Source: Bradyrhizobium aeschynomenes (GTDB taxonomy: Bacteria; Pseudomonadota; Alphaproteobacteria; Rhizobiales; Xanthobacteraceae). From it: 64,000 nucleotides of DNA. A program made the translations under genes and the position numbers. The notes under the pieces are model-generated. The model was not told the DNA's origin and did not search any database. It saw nothing but the letters and a program-made list of their open reading frames with translations. This document shows, one piece after another, positions 62,854-64,000 of this stretch (within the stretch, counting starts at the first letter, position 1; every line of letters begins with the position of its first letter). Where the stretch lies: NCBI RefSeq assembly GCF_013178945.1, contig NZ_JABFDM010000002.1:62001-126000 (forward strand), given 5' to 3'.

Positions 62854-62874
62854 CGTATTCTCCCAGCGCCTGCT

Positions 62875-63255
62875 TTAAGCGCTCGCCTCGACCTGACGCA
62901 CAATGATCGTCAGCTGCGAAAACGGTTTGAAAACTCGGCCCGAACGGCCACGGCCGCGCGGCGAGAAACGCTTCATCACGATTCCCTTGCCGACGAAAGC
63001 CTGCGAGACGACGAGATCGTCGACCTCGAGCTCGTGGTTGTTCTCGGCATTGGCGATCGCCGATTCCAGGCACTTCTTGACGTCGACCGCAATCCGCTTG
63101 CGCGAGAACTGCAGGTCGGCGAGGGCTGCCGACGCCTTGCGGCCGCGGATCATCTGCGCCACCAGGTTCAGCTTCTGCGGGCTCACCCGAAGCATCCGGG
63201 CCACAGCCTTGGCCTCGTTGTCGGGGAGGCTCCGTTCGCGCTTTGGTTTGCTCAT
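62875..63255 (-). CDS. rplV: 50S ribosomal protein L22
   Basis: The 126-aa L22 has core [20 protein letters not shown] and the long beta-hairpin [19 protein letters not shown] that lines the exit tunnel (a macrolide-resistance hot spot). No unusual deletion is seen there. It is 10 nt after rpsS. Confidence 0.99.
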   Translation of the reverse strand: MSKPKRERSLPDNEAKAVARMLRVSPQKLNLVAQMIRGRKASAALADLQFSRKRIAVDVKKCLESAIANAENNHELEVDDLVVSQAFVGKGIVMKRFSPRGRGRSGRVFKPFSQLTIIVRQVEASA

Positions 63256-63265
63256 CGCTTAATCC

Positions 63266-63544
63266 TCAAGCCTTCTTGGCTTTCTTATCGCCCGAATGGC
63301 CGTGGAAGGTGCGGGTCGGCGAGAACTCGCCGAACTTGTGGCCGACCATCTCTTCGTTGATCGCCACCGGCACGTGCTTCTGGCCGTTGTAGACGCCGAA
63401 CGTCAGGCCGACGAACTGCGGCAGGATGGTCGAGCGGCGGCTCCAGATCTTGATGACGTCGTGACGGCCGGACGCGCGCGCCGCATCTGCCTTCTTGAGC
63501 AGCGACGCCTCGACGAACGGGCCTTTCCAGACTGAACGAACCAT
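63266..63544 (-). CDS. rpsS: 30S ribosomal protein S19
   Basis: The 92-aa S19 starts [20 protein letters not shown], with the [20 protein letters not shown] core and the tail [20 protein letters not shown]. It binds the head of the 30S subunit with S13. It is 12 nt after rplB. Confidence 0.99.
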   Translation of the reverse strand: MVRSVWKGPFVEASLLKKADAARASGRHDVIKIWSRRSTILPQFVGLTFGVYNGQKHVPVAINEEMVGHKFGEFSPTRTFHGHSGDKKAKKA

Positions 63545-63556
63545 GTCCGTCGTTCC

Positions 63557-64000
63557 TTACTTCTTCCGCTTGTGGCGGCTCAAGAGAATGAATTTGTCGG
63601 TCGACTTGTTGGTGCGGGTCTTCTTGCCCTTGGTGGGCTTGCCCCATGGAGTGACCGGGTGACGACCGCCCGAGGTACGGCCTTCGCCGCCGCCGTGCGG
63701 ATGGTCGATCGGGTTCATCGCGACACCGCGGTTGTGCGGGCGACGGCCCATCCAACGCTTGCGGCCGGCCTTGCCGATCGAGGTGTTCATGTGGTCCGGG
63801 TTCGACACCGCACCGATGGTGCCGCGGCAGCGGCCATGCACCAGGCGCTGCTCGCCCGAGTTCAGGCGGACGATCACGTAGTCCTGGTCGCGACCGACGA
63901 TCTGGGCATAGGTGCCGGCCGAACGCGCGAGCTGGCCGCCCTTCCCGATCTTGACCTCGATGTTGTGGACGATCGTGCCCACCGGCATGTTGCCGAGCGG
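63557..64000 (-). CDS. rplB: 50S ribosomal protein L2, C-terminal part (partial)
   Basis: About 147 C-terminal codons of L2 are present, and the 5' part lies beyond the right edge. The frame enters as [15 protein letters not shown], followed by [19 protein letters not shown] and the peptidyl-transferase-linked segment [19 protein letters not shown] with its conserved His. The basic end SRHKRKK is complete. An ATG at 63988 is internal, not the start. Confidence 0.99.
   Translation of the reverse strand, partial: PLGNMPVGTIVHNIEVKIGKGGQLARSAGTYAQIVGRDQDYVIVRLNSGEQRLVHGRCRGTIGAVSNPDHMNTSIGKAGRKRWMGRRPHNRGVAMNPIDHPHGGGEGRTSGGRHPVTPWGKPTKGKKTRTNKSTDKFILLSRHKRKK

Overview
The window is 64 kb of GC-rich chromosome from an alphaproteobacterium. 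Ribosomal and RNA polymerase protein sequences, the S10-spc-alpha gene order, abundant acyl-CoA and ABC-transporter genes, a FixK/FNR-type box and a sigma-54 promoter all point to Bradyrhizobium or a close relative. This assignment is by recognition, not by a search. No prophage, insertion sequence, CRISPR array, tRNA or rRNA was found.

Layout. (1) About 1-9.3 kb, minus strand: the end of a flavoprotein, then a valine/branched-chain acyl-CoA catabolic block (mmsA, acyl-CoA dehydrogenase, 3-hydroxyisobutyryl-CoA hydrolase, mmsB, acyl-CoA synthetase, MaoC hydratase, SDR) with a TetR regulator upstream. (2) 9.3-17.6 kb: an enoyl-CoA hydratase behind a perfect FixK/FNR box, a thiolase, an MFS carrier, an acyl-CoA carboxylase beta subunit with its IclR regulator, and a glutaminase fused to STAS and cyclic-nucleotide domains. 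(3) 18.2-22.4 kb, minus strand: a thiolase-fold protein without its nucleophilic Cys paired with a zinc-ribbon partner, an IVD-type acyl-CoA dehydrogenase and a CaiB/BaiF CoA-transferase. (4) 22.6-29.7 kb: assorted single genes (GFA, KefB/YbaL antiporter, DinB, GNAT, CGNR, EamA, SCP-x thiolase).

(5) 29.8-40.9 kb: a sugar or sugar-acid locus made of a DenD-like dehydrogenase, a complete ABC importer (ATPase, Tat-exported binding protein, two permeases), a divergent LacI regulator, an IlvD/Edd dehydratase and two SDRs. This looks like a non-phosphorylative sugar oxidation pathway with no lactonase or aldolase in the window. (6) 41.0-51.4 kb: a small secreted protein, an exported single-CxxCH protein, a nitrogen-regulated cassette (sigma-54 promoter, NitT/TauT-type ABC importer, AtzB/TrzN-like amidohydrolase), a ClC chloride carrier, a frameshifted DUF1330 gene, an SDR and an unknown protein. 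(7) 51.5-64.0 kb, minus strand: the ribosomal protein supercluster from rplB (cut by the window end) to rplQ, with secY, adk and rpoA. It ends in a strong terminator.

Intergenic space is unusually rich in palindromic repeats of at least six families, some inserted inside the ribosomal operon. Other notable points are an adenylate kinase with a histone-H1-like Lys/Ala tail, a cloverleaf-like repeated element at 23.1-23.3 kb, a 33-residue membrane peptide, and several candidate operators that fit their neighbouring regulators. I saw no clear wholly new multi-gene system. The strongest leads are listed as findings.
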